Below the pieces are notes generated by a model. The model worked only from the letters and a program-made list of their open reading frames with translations, made no database searches and was not told the DNA's origin. Made by a program: the position numbers and the translations under genes. Below are positions 43,183-54,840 of a stretch of 64,000 nucleotides of DNA, piece after piece. Source of the DNA: Eucalyptus grandis (lineage: Eukaryota > Streptophyta > Magnoliopsida > Myrtales > Myrtaceae); assembly GCF_016545825.1 (NCBI RefSeq), contig NC_052622.1, positions 5,151,001 through 5,215,000 on the forward strand, read 5' to 3'. Numbering within the stretch: position 1 is the first letter of the stretch; each line of letters starts with the position of its first letter.

Positions 43183-44780
43183 GTTGGAAGGTGCTGCAAA
43201 ACATAAAGGAAGTTGGAGGTTTAGGATTTAGAGATTTGATCAGCTTTAACAAAGCCATGCTTGGAAAGCAAGCATGGCGCCTCCTTCAGCAGCCTTTATC
43301 TTTACGGGGGAAGTTTTTTAAAGGTTTATTTTTCCATACCTCATCTTTCTTTAAAGCTGTTAAGGGCTCTCGCCCATCTTAGGGCTGGTAGAGTCTCTTG
43401 AGCGGGAGGGAAGCCATTATAACCAACGTACGTTGGTCAGTTGGGGATGGAAAATCAATTAATATTTGAGAAGATAGATGGCTTCCCATGGGCATTCTAG
43501 GTGGACCTAAGGTCCAAGAAGAATCCCTACTAGTAGCTGATCTTATTGATCAGTCTACCAGCACCTGGAAGACAGACTTACTGCACAAATTTTTCGACTT
43601 GCAGATCATACAACAAATCACAGACATTCAGATTAGACCTACCTTCACCAAAGATGAGCTCATATGGACAGCCACTAATCAAGGTGCTTACACAATTAAA
43701 TCCGCATATCATTTAATCAAATAGATAGCAGCAGATATTTCAACTATTGGTGCTTCTACATCATATCAAACTCCTACCTGGTTTTGGCGCAAACCGTGGA
43801 CAATGCCCATTGCTCCAAAGATCCGTACCTTCTTGTGGTCCATTTGCAGTAACTCCTTAGCGACCAGAGACAACCTGCATCTTCGACACATTATTGATAG
43901 TCCTTGTTGCTCATTGTGTAAACAAAATATTCTAGAAACTTTAGAACATCTCTTCCTACTCTGTTCTTGGACTCACATAGTGTGGTCTCACCCCCAAATT
44001 GGTGTTCTCATCACACCTAGCAACATTCAGCGTCTGGACTCATGGATCTTGTCCACTATTGGGAACCATAACAGATTACCTCGATTGGCGTTGATCTCTA
44101 ATGTGTTGTGGCAGATCTGGCGAGCTCGGAATGGCTTCCTCTTTAGAGGGTCTTCTCTTGATCCGACCTTGGTTGCAGAGGCTACACTGGCTCATGCATA
44201 GGTGGATCGGTTGTTTGCTTCTTCTTGCACACACAAGAATAACTCGATTAAAAACAGAGGACATCTCTGGCGTCCCCCAGATCTAAGGGTTTTGAAGGTC
44301 AACATTGATGGCTCTTATCAACCAGGCAGCAATGAAGGCAAAATAGCTTGCATTTGTAGGGATTACCAAGGAAAACTCACCAATGGTTTCTCCAAAGGTG
44401 TAGCTGCATCCTTAGCTCTGCAGGTTGAGATCCAAGCTTTCTCCTTGGCTCTTCAGCATCTTCTTGATCAGGGCCTCCAGCACACGAAGATAATGGTGAA
44501 ATCAGACAATCTCATCCTCGTCGAGACACTGAACCGTTGGACACTGCCGCCATGGAGGGATCGAGCTCTCTTCTCTGAAGCGGCCTTCTTGTTTTCCCTA
44601 TTTTCTCGTCTCTCTCTAGGGTTCTGTCGATGGGAGGCTAATGTGGTAGCCGATTGGGCCTGTAAGGCCCATCATAGGACTTCCTCAATCCGTAGTTGGG
44701 CTATTTTTCCTCCTTTTCATCTTAAGGATCTGGTTTGTGTGGATGTAATTGCCGCTGGTTGTACGGGTTTCTCCTATTAA
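43183..44780 (+). pseudogene. LINE ORF2 C-terminus: zf-RVT and RNase H
   Basis: LSWKVLQNIKEVGGLGFRDL and NKAMLGKQAWRLLQ lead to the zf-RVT part: APKIRTFLWSICSNSLATRD, CCSLCKQNILETLEHLFLLC. The RNase H domain is in 44202-44780: LKVNIDGSYQPGSNEGKIAC, LALQVEIQAFSLALQ (catalytic Glu), MVKSDNLILVETLN (SDN) and WEANVVADWACKAHH. The usual last His position (REaN..AD.LA) appears as RWEANVVADWA. Stops at about 43380, 43467, 43724 and 44200 separate the pieces. Confidence 0.88.
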
Positions 44781-44815
44781 TATAATATGGCTTTTCTGAC
44801 CCAAAAAAAAAGAAG

Positions 44816-44832
44816 AAGATGTAACCTATCAT
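44816..44832. repeat. Right target-site duplication of the LINE
   Basis: Copy of AAGATGTAACCTATCAT, identical to 33084-33100, immediately after the A-rich end. Confidence 0.9.
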
Positions 44833-45600
44833 GAAGGCCACACCGTTACTCTCATTTAAAGGAGTAATGTTGCTGTCATCTTCTCATTTTCTAAAGTCAA
44901 ATTTGTTAGCAATTAAATAGAGTTGTCACTATTTACTGAAAAAAAAAAAATAGAGTTGTTAGTGCCGTGACGTGTGGGTGCTATCCAAGTAGGAAGACAT
45001 TGTGCACAGAAAGAAGTTTCATGAAGACTTTTTGTGGAAATTCTATGGCACTAAAAATTTCCCATGCCAATTAACCTCACAAGACCCGTCGCTTCAACTA
45101 AATTGCATGATGAGGATGGCATCATGTTGATTATTTGTTACATTTTCAAGACAATATGTGATCTTTAGATGGGCAACAGGCCTGAAATGTACCAAGACAA
45201 ATGGAACGGCATAAATCACGTTACATCTAAAAAAGAATTAAAATTAGAAAAGTTGGGATTCATAATTATAAAACAATAAATATGGGAAAATTTATTATTC
45301 TACTAAAATTTTCTTTTAACATCTTCAAGATGAAAATAAATTTTATTTTCAAGCCAAATGCGTCATGCGAGTCTTCAACCAACAGTAAAAGTCAAGTAGA
45401 TCTTGTTTTGAAATCTGCGAAAGGTGATGCAAGCTTAGGGTAGGCTTTCTCAAACAGTAGGATCGGGAGAGTGTGATGCAGCCCGCATTGAAGACCAACT
45501 CTCTTGACCAAGAAGCATCAAAAGGTTATCCAAATATTGACCCTACGCATCATGTAGTACACAAGATTCAACAAATATTCTTCATGCATTTAGCATTTTG
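44833..45600. repeat. Duplicated intergenic segment (right half)
   Basis: Matches 51346-52060: CACCGTTACTCTCATTTAAA, AGAGTTGTTAGTGCC.TGACG, ATTTTCAAGACAATATG and CATTTTGCTTGTTTTCTTCC. No gene is visible. Together with 32788-33100 it forms a second copy of the segment, split by the LINE. Confidence 0.7.
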
Positions 45601-45960
45601 CTTGTTTTCTTCCCAACCAACCACTATCCACTGGGCCTGGCATGGCCCGGCCCGGCTCGGCCCGGGTTCATTATGAGCTTGCTGCTCCAGTGGGGCCGAG
45701 CCGGGCCGGTTCGACGTGGATTGGAGTTTGGGTTCGTCGCGTTGCATAAATTGGCCCCTCGTGCTTTTGCCTCATGCTGACCGGCTTTTGACTTTTCAGC
45801 CGATCATTCCCATACTTTTGCTTCTCTCGTACCTCCCTTTTTTTGGTCGCTACACCACAAGTCGCTCTTCTCCACACAATTAAGTTTGTCATCGGAGATT
45901 TTCCCTTCTCTCGTCGTTACTTCTAGAAAGAAACAAAGCAACACAATTCATTCCTATCAT
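45601..45960 (+). promoter_or_regulatory. Orphan receptor upstream module (ghost locus 1)
   Basis: The complete module is present: GGCCCGGCCCGGCTCGG, TTCGTCGCGTTGCATAA, W-box phrase CCGGCTTTTGACTTTTCAGC, CCATTCCCATACTTTTGC, CTTCTAGAAAGAAACAAAG. At about 45960 the sequence passes from CATCTTTATGGAC into TTCTGTTCCATAAA, which in unit A lies 450 bp after the stop codon (near 15755). Exons and introns are entirely missing, as expected from recombination between units. Confidence 0.65.
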
Positions 45961-48234
45961 CTTTATGGACTTTCTGTTCCATAAAAAAAATTAGCTAAAA
46001 ATTAAATCAGAGAATAGTAGGAGACATCAGAAGATGATCTCTCCCTTAATAACATTAATAGATTCAATTAATTAAATTCTTATGTTTTTTAATAGGTTGC
46101 TATGATTATTAGTGGTAAAAATGCACATGAAAACGATAAAAACAAAAAAATCTTTTTGGATTCATTGTCCGTGGCTATTATTAGTAAATTATGACCCATA
46201 AAATTATAGGGGTAAAAGAGTTACGATCATTATGGGTAAAATTACAACTCATCAAGTTAATATACTACCTACAAGTGCCTCCAATTTTATGATAATTTCA
46301 GGAAAATTATGGCTGAAATTGATATCTTTCAGATCTACACGTCCTACTATGATTTATTTCTGAGTAATGCTAAGTGGACCTCACCATAACTATAAGGCCG
46401 ATTTGGTTTTAGTGATAATGAATACTTCTATAACATCTCATTCCCTGTAATCAGACTCATAATGTTATTCAGTTTGAGTTGTTTTGACTGTTTAAACACT
46501 TAAATTTAGAATCACATGCCTCCGGGTCTCGTGTTTTTTATTCAAGGCCTAGGCACCAGAGTCTAATCCTTGAGGTCTCTGGCTTGGGAGCTAAAATCCC
46601 TAGTTCAGCTCAACTATCATGTGCTCAAATCTTGAGTCTCCGTCCCATCGTCGGTCCTTGGCATACCAAGCTTAGGCACTAGGATCTCATTTCAGGAGGT
46701 GGGGGTTACGGGCTGTCCTCGAGGTCTTGAGTTGAGGCCTCAGGTTCTCGGGTGTAGGGGGCTCGAGTTGACCTTCCCCTCCTCACACAGTCAGTAGTGA
46801 TAGAAAGAGGTGATGGGCCAGGATTATTCCGTGACTTTGTTTGTGATGGAGTATAATTTTGATGATCGTGGAATTTTATTAAAGGTTGCTAGGTAATTTA
46901 CTGCCATACATATGTATATAGTCTTTCTTCTAAATTTAAAAAAATCAATGAAGAAGTCTGGATATCGCGAGGTGGAGGAGGTTGCAAAAGAGCGGAGACT
47001 TCAGGGAAGCACTTTTCGTCAATCGGACAAAGACTTCCATTGGAAATGCTTTGCTCGAACACGAAACGCCTTCGAACTTTTCCGCGGAAGGCAGCAACTT
47101 CGAATTATCTTTCAAAGGAGCTAACCATCTACGCTTTATCTGTTACTTGCATTTTATATGTATGAAAAATTTCAGCCCATGAACTTGGTATATACAAGTA
47201 GTGTTGTCTGATGTCAATGCTTCAACGATAAGTAAAGAACGTAAAACTCTAATTACTTGTGGTTTTGACTAAGATGACTTTGCAAACCACAGTAAGCGGC
47301 GATTTCAACCGAATATTTAAATCCAATTCCTTCAGCAAAACGAGCCTCAGTGCTACTAGTATCACTTCTTGGGCCACACTATAATCAACAGGGTCTAATT
47401 CATCTTCAGAATTGAAACAAAATTGATCGTTTCATTAAGAAATGTTCCTCATGAGAGTCAAGCGGCATATGCCCCCAAGTGTTAAACAAAGCCATTTGGG
47501 ACAGTGATGATACTTGCACATCAAAGCATTCAACATCGTCATTCACAATTTCATATTTCATTCTAGACAAAACTTAACATTTTCAATTAGTCCATAGACT
47601 ATATTGAATATGTATCAAAACTTTAATGACTACATTATTTAACATTTTAAGGATAACATTGCATATTAGAATAACATTTAAAGATTATATTGAACAGATA
47701 AAGTATTCGGTGATAACAACCATTTGTGTAATCATCCTATATTTTTACTAGTGCACTTTGAGTTATGAATTTAGCACAAACTGCTGAGAATGACCCGGAA
47801 AAGATGGACGAGCTTGTTGCTCGAGCATCTTTGAATTTTGGCGCATCACAGTCCAAGACGATGACACCTGTTTTGCACCTTCCCCAAATTTTCTTCCACG
47901 AGATTGTCCAGGATGGTTCGCAGCGCATTATCTTTTTGATTTTTTTTTTTCCCATTCTCTGTTGCTCGTCTACACACGTTCACCGACTTTGACTTATCGG
48001 TTGACGAATTCCGCACTTCGTCGTCTTCTGTCTTGTGAGATGGACCAACCCGTTATTTTGATTCCCAATAGGGGCGACTAAGAGGCTACATCTCATTTGT
48101 TTATATTAGCTTTCCGATCCGACTCAATTAGTGACTTGATAAATTCCACTTTTCTGTAATTTCATTTGATTTAATTTCTTCTTAATTGAAACCCTTTGTA
48201 AGTGCACATGCAACAAACATTGCAATGCTAAAAA
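45961..48234. other. Duplicated intergenic DNA, no gene
   Basis: 45970-46900 matches 15740-16140 in pieces, and 47745-48060 is a copy of the repeat at 16430-16830. 46900-47740 is not matched elsewhere in the window. It has a 70-codon frame (46912-47124) reading RKSGYREVEEVAKERRL without a family I know. Nothing else stands out. Confidence 0.5.
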
Positions 48235-48500
48235 AAACTAGCCCTTTGCTCTTGTTATTCTTTTACGTGGGCAATATCCATGTGGGATATCACCCCATGT
48301 CTGATGAGCTTTGGCCACCATCTTTTTTATTAAGTTTGTCTTAGGAGCCCCGAGATTTGGGATATTGTTAATGTACAAATGGAGAAGGAGACATTTAGCA
48401 ATGGATGAAAACATGGAAGAGTTCTTGTATATTTATTATTTGAATAAAGTGGGTTATAGGATGTTAATAAATATAGATAATGGGATGGAAGTTTAGAATG
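48235..48500 (+). pseudogene. Miniature receptor-kinase remnant, second copy
   Basis: ATG at 48235 begins MLKKTSPLLLLFF-like sequence. It is joined within about 90 bases to IKFVLGAPRFGILLMYKWRR and RHLAMDENMEEFLYI, the juxtamembrane start of the kinase exon. Compared with 16976-17330 it has lost most of the ectodomain start as well. The downstream sequence AAAGTGGGTTATAGGATG is shared by both. It is noncoding now. Confidence 0.65.
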
Positions 48501-49329
48501 ATCAATGCAAACACAACAAAATGCACTACCATAATAGAGTGTGAGGGGTTTCTCCACTTTTCATATTTTCAATTTATTATTTTCATATATGAAAAGTCAT
48601 GTGATCTTCTCTTCATAGTTTGTTTGTTGATTTGTTTCCCTAAGAATATTCCTCATTTCAAGTTGAGAAAATTCAGTGATCACACAAAAGTTTGGCACGT
48701 AATATATTGTCCTGTTATGTATGATTAACATAAGAAAATATTAGCTTCCTTCTTTTCATGATCCTATTCTAAATTTAATTTATATCATTTCTTTAATAAC
48801 AATCAAAGTTGAATATAGAATCCTCCAATCATGACTTAATCACATTTTATTATTGCACATTTTAAAGAAAAAATGTGATCTTAACACGCGCAACACGCGT
48901 GACGTTGTATTGCTACTTACGGAAAGGCATAAATGAAATTACATTTGAAAATGCAATTTCAAAATGAGAAAAGCTGAGGTTTGTAATAAAAAAGAATAGA
49001 TGTGGGAAAATTCATTATTTTAATAAGATTTTTTAACACCTTCAAGATAAAAGAAACAAATGTTCAAGCCAAATGCATCACGCGAGTCTTCGGCTACGAA
49101 TAAAAGTCGAGTATATCAAGTGCTAAAATCTGCTAAAAGGTTGTAAGAAGGTAGACTTCACGCATCATTAAGTCCACTAGATTTTGCTTTTTGCTCCCCT
49201 TTGCCTTGAAGGCCGGGCCAAGGTCGATTGAACACTTGACTTTTCAGCGAGTCAGCGACCATTCCCACACTTTTCCGTGTCTGATGCTTCCCAATTTTTT
49301 TTTTCCTCTCATCATTATGGGTTCTTTGC
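48501..49329. other. Duplicated intergenic DNA with a shortened upstream module
   Basis: 48500-49190 parallels 17340-18060. 49200-49290 keeps only part of the receptor upstream module (GGCCGGGCCAAGGTCG, CACTTGACTTTTCAG with W-box core, CCATTCCCACACTTTTCC). No gene. Confidence 0.5.
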
Positions 49330-50641
49330 TACTGCATAAGCTATGCACAGAGATCAACTCCTCGGTTATTTAGCATCGCCGACAATAAGCAGCGTACCAC
49401 CTATTGCGACAAGGTCACCGGCATATTTCACCCGTTTCGAGTGAAAGGCAACCGAAAGGGCTGTGATAACCATTACTAGGAGTTGCCCTCCATAAATAAC
49501 AACATTGTTTTGAATTTGGAACTCGGGCGAGCACTACAACTCTCCATTGACTATATCAACTGCACAATTAGGTCCGCTGATTTCAGGCTACAAAATAGCA
49601 ATTACGTATCTCTTCCTCTCAGATCTTTTTCTTGCAGCTACTTCAGCTATAGTTTGGATAGGTGTTCTTGCGAGAGATACACGTCACCAAATGTGGCGAT
49701 TGTGGGCTGCACAAAGTCCGTCTATTCAATGCTTCACATCAACTCTTCGTCGTACTTCGATGGGCTTCAATATTCAAATTTCTCTAATACGAGGAGGCAA
49801 GTATACGCCATGGTTGATGTGAGTGTCTTGTCTGTGGAAATCGCATGCGCTATAGAGTTTATGGCAACGATACCTTGGTGAGTCGATGGCAACAATCTTC
49901 AATCCTAAGTGCAAATTCACGAACTGATGATTTACGGTTTTGAACTCTTATGGCTTCAAATTGCTTGGCATCGGCAACGGGTTCCCAATTCAGCACGGTT
50001 CCAAAAAAAGAAAGGGCTTTCAAGTTTATTTAGTTTCCTTAAATAACCAAAATATTTGTGAATTTGGTCGGTATGTGTTTTTAAAAATGCCTGTTAAGAT
50101 CAAGTATTTAGGTAAATGCCATAATAGTTAATACATTCTTGTTCTTTTGTTTTATCAGGATATTTAAATATTAAACCATACTTTCGTTTAACAGTTTAAA
50201 TTTTTAAAACAATTGATTGTGGTCCCCTAAAAATCTTACATTTTTTTTTATTTAATTCAAGTTCCACCAGTGAATCTTTGTAGATTAAACGGATAGTCAT
50301 CACTTGATTATGGCCTAAACAAGTGTCTTGTGATTTTCTTCAGCTCTCACTTGTCAAATATTCATACTCTTTTTGTAGGAATCGGCATTTACCTCTTAAA
50401 GATCACCCGGGTTATTGAGAGGTTCTCGCTCTTTGGCATTTATAACATTACTACAATCTTCTCATAGGCCGAATTAACTTAGTGTTTCTAAATGCAATTA
50501 TATAACACACCCAAGCACGGGCACCTGGGATGACAGAACTTGGACTGATGAAAGCAAAGAGACATATCCACTTCATCAACTAGCAATTAATTATGAAGAT
50601 TCTCATCTTGAGTATGCTGGTACTAGTATTACTCAAGCATA
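49330..50641 (+). pseudogene. LRK10L-type receptor F, ectodomain joined to C-terminal tail
   Basis: The start TAAGCTATGCACAGAGATCA leads to a broken signal peptide. The ectodomain is readable as DYINCTIRSADFRLQNSNYV, SLPLRSFSCSYFS, TRRQVYAMVDVSVLSVEIAC and AIEFMATIPW, then a stop. A small exon at about 50380-50443 gives GIGIYLLKITRVIERFSLFG, but its donor GT is lost. At about 50525 the sequence jumps to the last part of the kinase exon (GTWTDESK-like, ISSTS..NYEDSHLEYAGTSITQA in shifted frames, stop at 50639-50641). The membrane segment and all kinase motifs are deleted. Confidence 0.8.
50155..50250 (+). mobile_element. Degraded solo LTR of the TRIM 1 family
   Basis: GGATATTTAAATATTAAACC, TCGTTTAACAGTTTAAATTT and GTGGTCCCCTAAAAATCTTA match the TRIM 1 repeat (19372-19458). 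It lies in the intron after exon 1 of unit F. Confidence 0.6.
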
Positions 50642-52083
50642 GACATATCAATACCATTTGATCCCGTGATATATGTAGCAAATAGAAGCCAATCATGGCC
50701 ATCATTTGATTGTGCATGTATATGACTATATTTATGGACGTTAAATACGTCTGTATCATCCTTAGCATTATTTGATCAAAGTTATATTTCGGCTCTCGAA
50801 TCCGACGGAAAAGCCAATGACGACCTTCAGCATATTTTTATGAGGAGCAAGTTCAGGTTTTTGCTTCAAAATATGACTAGCACACAACCTGCACTAGCCA
50901 TGGGTTTACGACAATCTAGTGGAGCAAAATACCCGTTTCGACAGTTCATGGCTCGTCATCTCTTTTGGTTAGTAACTTCCTAGATCCTTCATTACTAATT
51001 TCAGATTGACCTGGAAAAGATGGACGCACTCGTTGCTCGAGCATCTTTGAATTTTGACCCATCATTGTGGATGATGACGACATCAGTTTTGCACCTTCCC
51101 CAGATATTCTTCTACGAGCTTTTCCAGGATGGGCATCGACGACCATACTCTTTTTAGCTCATTCACAAATACTAACAAAAATATGCAATTAAAGTATCCA
51201 GGAGAGTTAGAGATATTGTTAATAGAAATCCCACATTTATTTTGTCTAACAAAAAGATGTTTAAATTGCAAGTATCTTAATTTTCTATTTCCTTTTTTTG
51301 ATCTAATTTATGTATTTATTTATTTAAATTTAAAGGGTGAAAGCTATCATGAAGGCCGCACCGTTACTCTCATTTAAAGGAGTAACGTTACTCTCATCTT
51401 CTCATTTTCTGAAGTCAAATTCGTCAGTAATGAAGTAGAGTTGTTAGTGCCATGACGTGCGGGTGCTATCCAAGGAGAAGACATCGTGTGTAGAAGGAAG
51501 TTTCATGAAGGCTTTTCCTTGGGAATTCTATGGCACTAGGAATTTCCCACACCCCATAAACTCCACAAGACGTGTCGGCTCAAGAAGACTTTGACTTTGA
51601 CCTTCTAGGAGTTGGATAACTCTCCATCACTAATAAACTCACTAGCAACTAAATTGCAAGATGAGGGTGGCATGGCATTTGATTTGTTACATTTTCAAGA
51701 CAATATGGAATCTTTACATGGGCAACACGCCTAAAATGTACCAGGACAAATGGAATGGCATATGTCATGTTACATCTAAAAAAGAATTCAAAATTGGAAA
51801 AGTCGGGATTCATAATTAAAAAACAATAATCATGGGAAAAATTACTATTCTACTAAAATTTTCTTTTAACATCTTCAAGATGAAAAAGAAATTTTATTTT
51901 CACGGCAAATGCATTGCGATTCTCTGGCCAGAAGTAAAAGTCAAGTAGATGGTGTGCTAAAATCTGCAGAAGATTATCAAATGTCAACTGTACGCATCAT
52001 TCAGTACACAAGATTCAATAAATATTCTTCATGCATTTGGCATTTTGCTTGTTTTCTTCCCAGCCAACCCCTAACCACTGGGT
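50642..52083. repeat. Receptor 3' flank and duplicated segment with an empty LINE site
   Basis: 50642-50940 is unit 3' flank. 50940-51150 is the third copy of the repeat at 16430-16830. 51147-52083 is the unbroken version of 32870-33100 plus 44833-45610. At about 51330-51350 the sequence runs TTTAAAGGGTGAAAGCTATCATGAAG-like without a LINE. No gene seen. Confidence 0.65.
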
Positions 52084-52587
52084 TGGGTTGTGGCATCCCA
52101 GAAATTCAAAGCCAAGCCATAAGGTGTGTTAATTAGGTGGTAGAATTTCCATGGCTTATGTTTTAGCCATTAGTCTTTTAATTTGATGATTTGTGCTTGT
52201 GATTGTGGAAATTTAAATTTAATAAGATTAATGATCTATGCTTGGCCATATGATTTAAATTTCAATGAACAAAATGTTCCAAGACTTTGGCCAAGATGAA
52301 ATTTGAATTTAGAAATATTTATAGAAAGGAATTCAAAAAAAAAAAAAAAAAGGAGAAAAAGAGGGTTATTTTTGGAATGGGCCTTGGACCCATTGGCCTA
52401 GAGCTTGGTGGGCCAAGCTTGTCGGCCCATTAGGGCCCAAGAGGGAGCTCGACCAGCCCAAAGAGGAATGGCTGGTTGGGCCTAAGCCCAAGCCCATTTA
52501 AATTCAAAAATAGAGATGACAAGTGGCAAGACAAGTCCTCATGCATTGGCCATGGTTGAGGTGAGTTAATCATTGCAATTGAGGGGA

Positions 52588-52594
52588 TATAAAA
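52588..52594 (+). promoter_or_regulatory. TATA box of the LTR promoter
   Basis: GGGGATATAAAAGGGG is a strong plant TATA context about 500 bp inside the LTR. It is followed about 50 bp later by a purine-rich leader (GAGAGAGAGAG near 52655) as in LTR transcripts. Confidence 0.6.
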
Positions 52595-53929
52595 GGGGTT
52601 AGGAGAGAGAATTGGCCGGTTGCTTGCTTCATTTCCGTCCAAGAGAGGTGTGCGAGAGAGAGAGAGGGTTTGAGAGAAAGAGAGAGACCGAGAGGGAAAG
52701 AGAGAAGGCGGAGCCGAGAGGGAGGTGCAGCCGTGTGCTCGCCGTTCGTTCGCCGTCCCTACGCCGTTGTTCATTGCTGTTGGTTCATCTTGGAGGCAAG
52801 TGGGGGTCCTTAACTTCTCTTGCATGCTGTTTTGTTGGTTGCATGTTCGGTTTTAGGTGTGATTTGGGCGAAAAACCGAGGTAAGGGTTGGATGTGTTCA
52901 AGCTATGTGACTGTTTTCGTTCGGTTTGTGGTAGTCAGTACCTTAGTCGAGCTTGCATGTGTATTTGGAGTGCGATTTTGGCTTCGGTGTCTTCATGAAA
53001 GTTGAAGCTAACATCTTGTAGTATGACATACTCGAATTTCATGGAAAACGATGGTGATATGTGGGGTCAAAAGCTCTGTTATACGGAGACCTCAGATCTG
53101 CGAAATCTTCACTGACCTTTTGTTGATTTCTTGGTTGCATGTTGATTTCTGTTGGAGATCTCACTTTGTTGTCTTCTTGAAAGTTGTAGGAAACACCTTA
53201 AGCTACAACATACTCGAATATGAGGCAAAAATAACGAGTATAACTTGGTGAGTCTGTTAGATCTTGGAGATGGTTGATTCTGGTGAGGTGTACCGAGACA
53301 CCCGAGACTTCAAGGACTTAAAAGAGGATCATACTTTGGTTATTTAACCTAGATCTCTTCATGAAACTTGTAAAGGACACATTGATACATAACATACTCG
53401 AATTTTAGAGGAAAAGAAAGGGATTAGATGGGTCAAACCTAAGTTTTTCGGTGATATGTACTCTGGACGAAACGGTAGAGGTTCCAGAAGCTTCGTGGAG
53501 TTGTATAAATTAATCTATAAAGAATTTGACTTAGAGTTCTTCGTTAAAAATGCACGAAAATGTGTTGGCTATCACCCTGTAAAATTTCGTAATTTTTGGA
53601 GGCCGAATAGATATTTTAATTAAATTTATTCGGAAACTGTTTATTTGGTTTAAATCCGAGAATTATAGGATGTTTTGGGGAAATTGTGGAATTTGGTAAA
53701 AATTTAAATTGGCCACGAATTTCGCAAGAAAATATCATCCTATGGGTTTGTTAAATACTTCTTGGATTTTTGGGAAATTATTGATATTAAATAATAAAAT
53801 AATAAAATAATAAAATAATAATAATAAAATAAATTGGATTTTTTGGATTCAATTGTATTTGGGTAGCATATGTGTGATGAGGTCTTTGCACATGTATTTG
53901 ATTGAGATGTATATGTGATAAAGTCTTGA

Positions 53930-54115
53930 TATGCCTATGACATGGTCCTTGTACATGTAATGAATTGAAACGCTTATGTGATTAAGCTATGACATGTGCA
54001 TGACATGTGAATTGAAATGCTTATGTGATTAAGCTATGACATGTGCATGATATGTGAATTGAAATGCTTATGTGATTAAGCTATGACATGTGCATGACAT
54101 GTGAATTGAGATGTA
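53930..54115. repeat. Tandem repeat in the LTR, about 47-bp unit
   Basis: Four near copies of GCTTATGTGATTAAGCTATG followed by ACATGTGCATGACATGTGAA. Confidence 0.85.
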
Positions 54116-54234
54116 AGTGTGATATGTTTGATGCCATGCCAAATTGCCATGTTAAATTGAGATAAAAGATAAATGTGGATGAGAATGAGGTTGTGGTGGA
54201 GGATGTTGTCTCGGTGGCTGGTGGCGTAATTCCA

Positions 54235-54505
54235 GAGATTCCCTGGGAGTTTCAGGATGCCCGGAATGTGGGGGGCCGGAAGTCCGGTTGTATCTTGGAT
54301 ACATGCCTGGAGATGCCTCGCGACACCAGGATTGGGGTGTGGGATGCCTGGCTAGAAGGGTAAAGGCCAGAAGTCCGGTTGTATCTTGGATACATGCCCG
54401 GAGGTTCCTCGTGATGCTAGTTGGGATGCGAGATGCCCGGAATGTGGGGGGCCGGATGCCCGGTTGTATCTTGGATACATGCCCGGAGGTTTTTCTCGCA
54501 TGGGA
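54235..54505. repeat. Tandem repeat in the LTR, GC-rich unit
   Basis: Three copies of CCGGTTGTATCTTGGATACA followed by TGCCYGGAGRT, linked by GGAATGTGGGGGGCCGG. Frames on both strands through it (54152-54604) give repetitive peptides and are not genes. Confidence 0.85.
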
Positions 54506-54597
54506 TGCGAGTGTAAAATATGGGATGAAATTGATGAATCGAGGAAGGGTGATGTGGTGATCAAATTTAAAGATAAAGATGAAAATTAACTCATGGC

Positions 54598-54840
54598 ATG
54601 ACATGGTATGATATGCATGATGATATGCATGATGATGATGATGATGTTATGTGATGTGATATGATGATCACCCATGGTATGATATGCATGATGATATGCA
54701 TGATAGTGATGATGAGATGTGATGTGATGATCACCCATGGTATGATATGCATGATGATATGCATGACAATGATGATGATGATGATGCCATGATGATGACA
54801 TGTGTAATGTGATGATGTCATGATGATGATGACATGTATG
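54598..54840. repeat. ATGATG-rich tandem repeat in the LTR
   Basis: Three copies of about 63 bp with ATCACCCATGGTATGATATG and CATGATGATATGCATGA, then looser GATGAT runs. The His/Ile-rich minus-strand frames here come from this composition. Confidence 0.88.

Larger units (their letters stand above)
33101..44815 (+). mobile_element. L1-type LINE, interrupted by a 5.9 kb solo LTR
   Basis: It has a 5' untranslated part (33101-33459), ORF1 with DUF4283 and CCHC knuckle, ORF2 with endonuclease, reverse transcriptase, zf-RVT and RNase H, and an A-rich 3' end (CCAAAAAAAAAGAAG). A 17-bp target duplication is on both sides. Without the inserted LTR the LINE is about 5.76 kb, near full length for a plant L1. 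Several in-frame stops in ORF1 and ORF2 make it inactive. A paralogous uninterrupted site is found near 51340. Confidence 0.93.
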
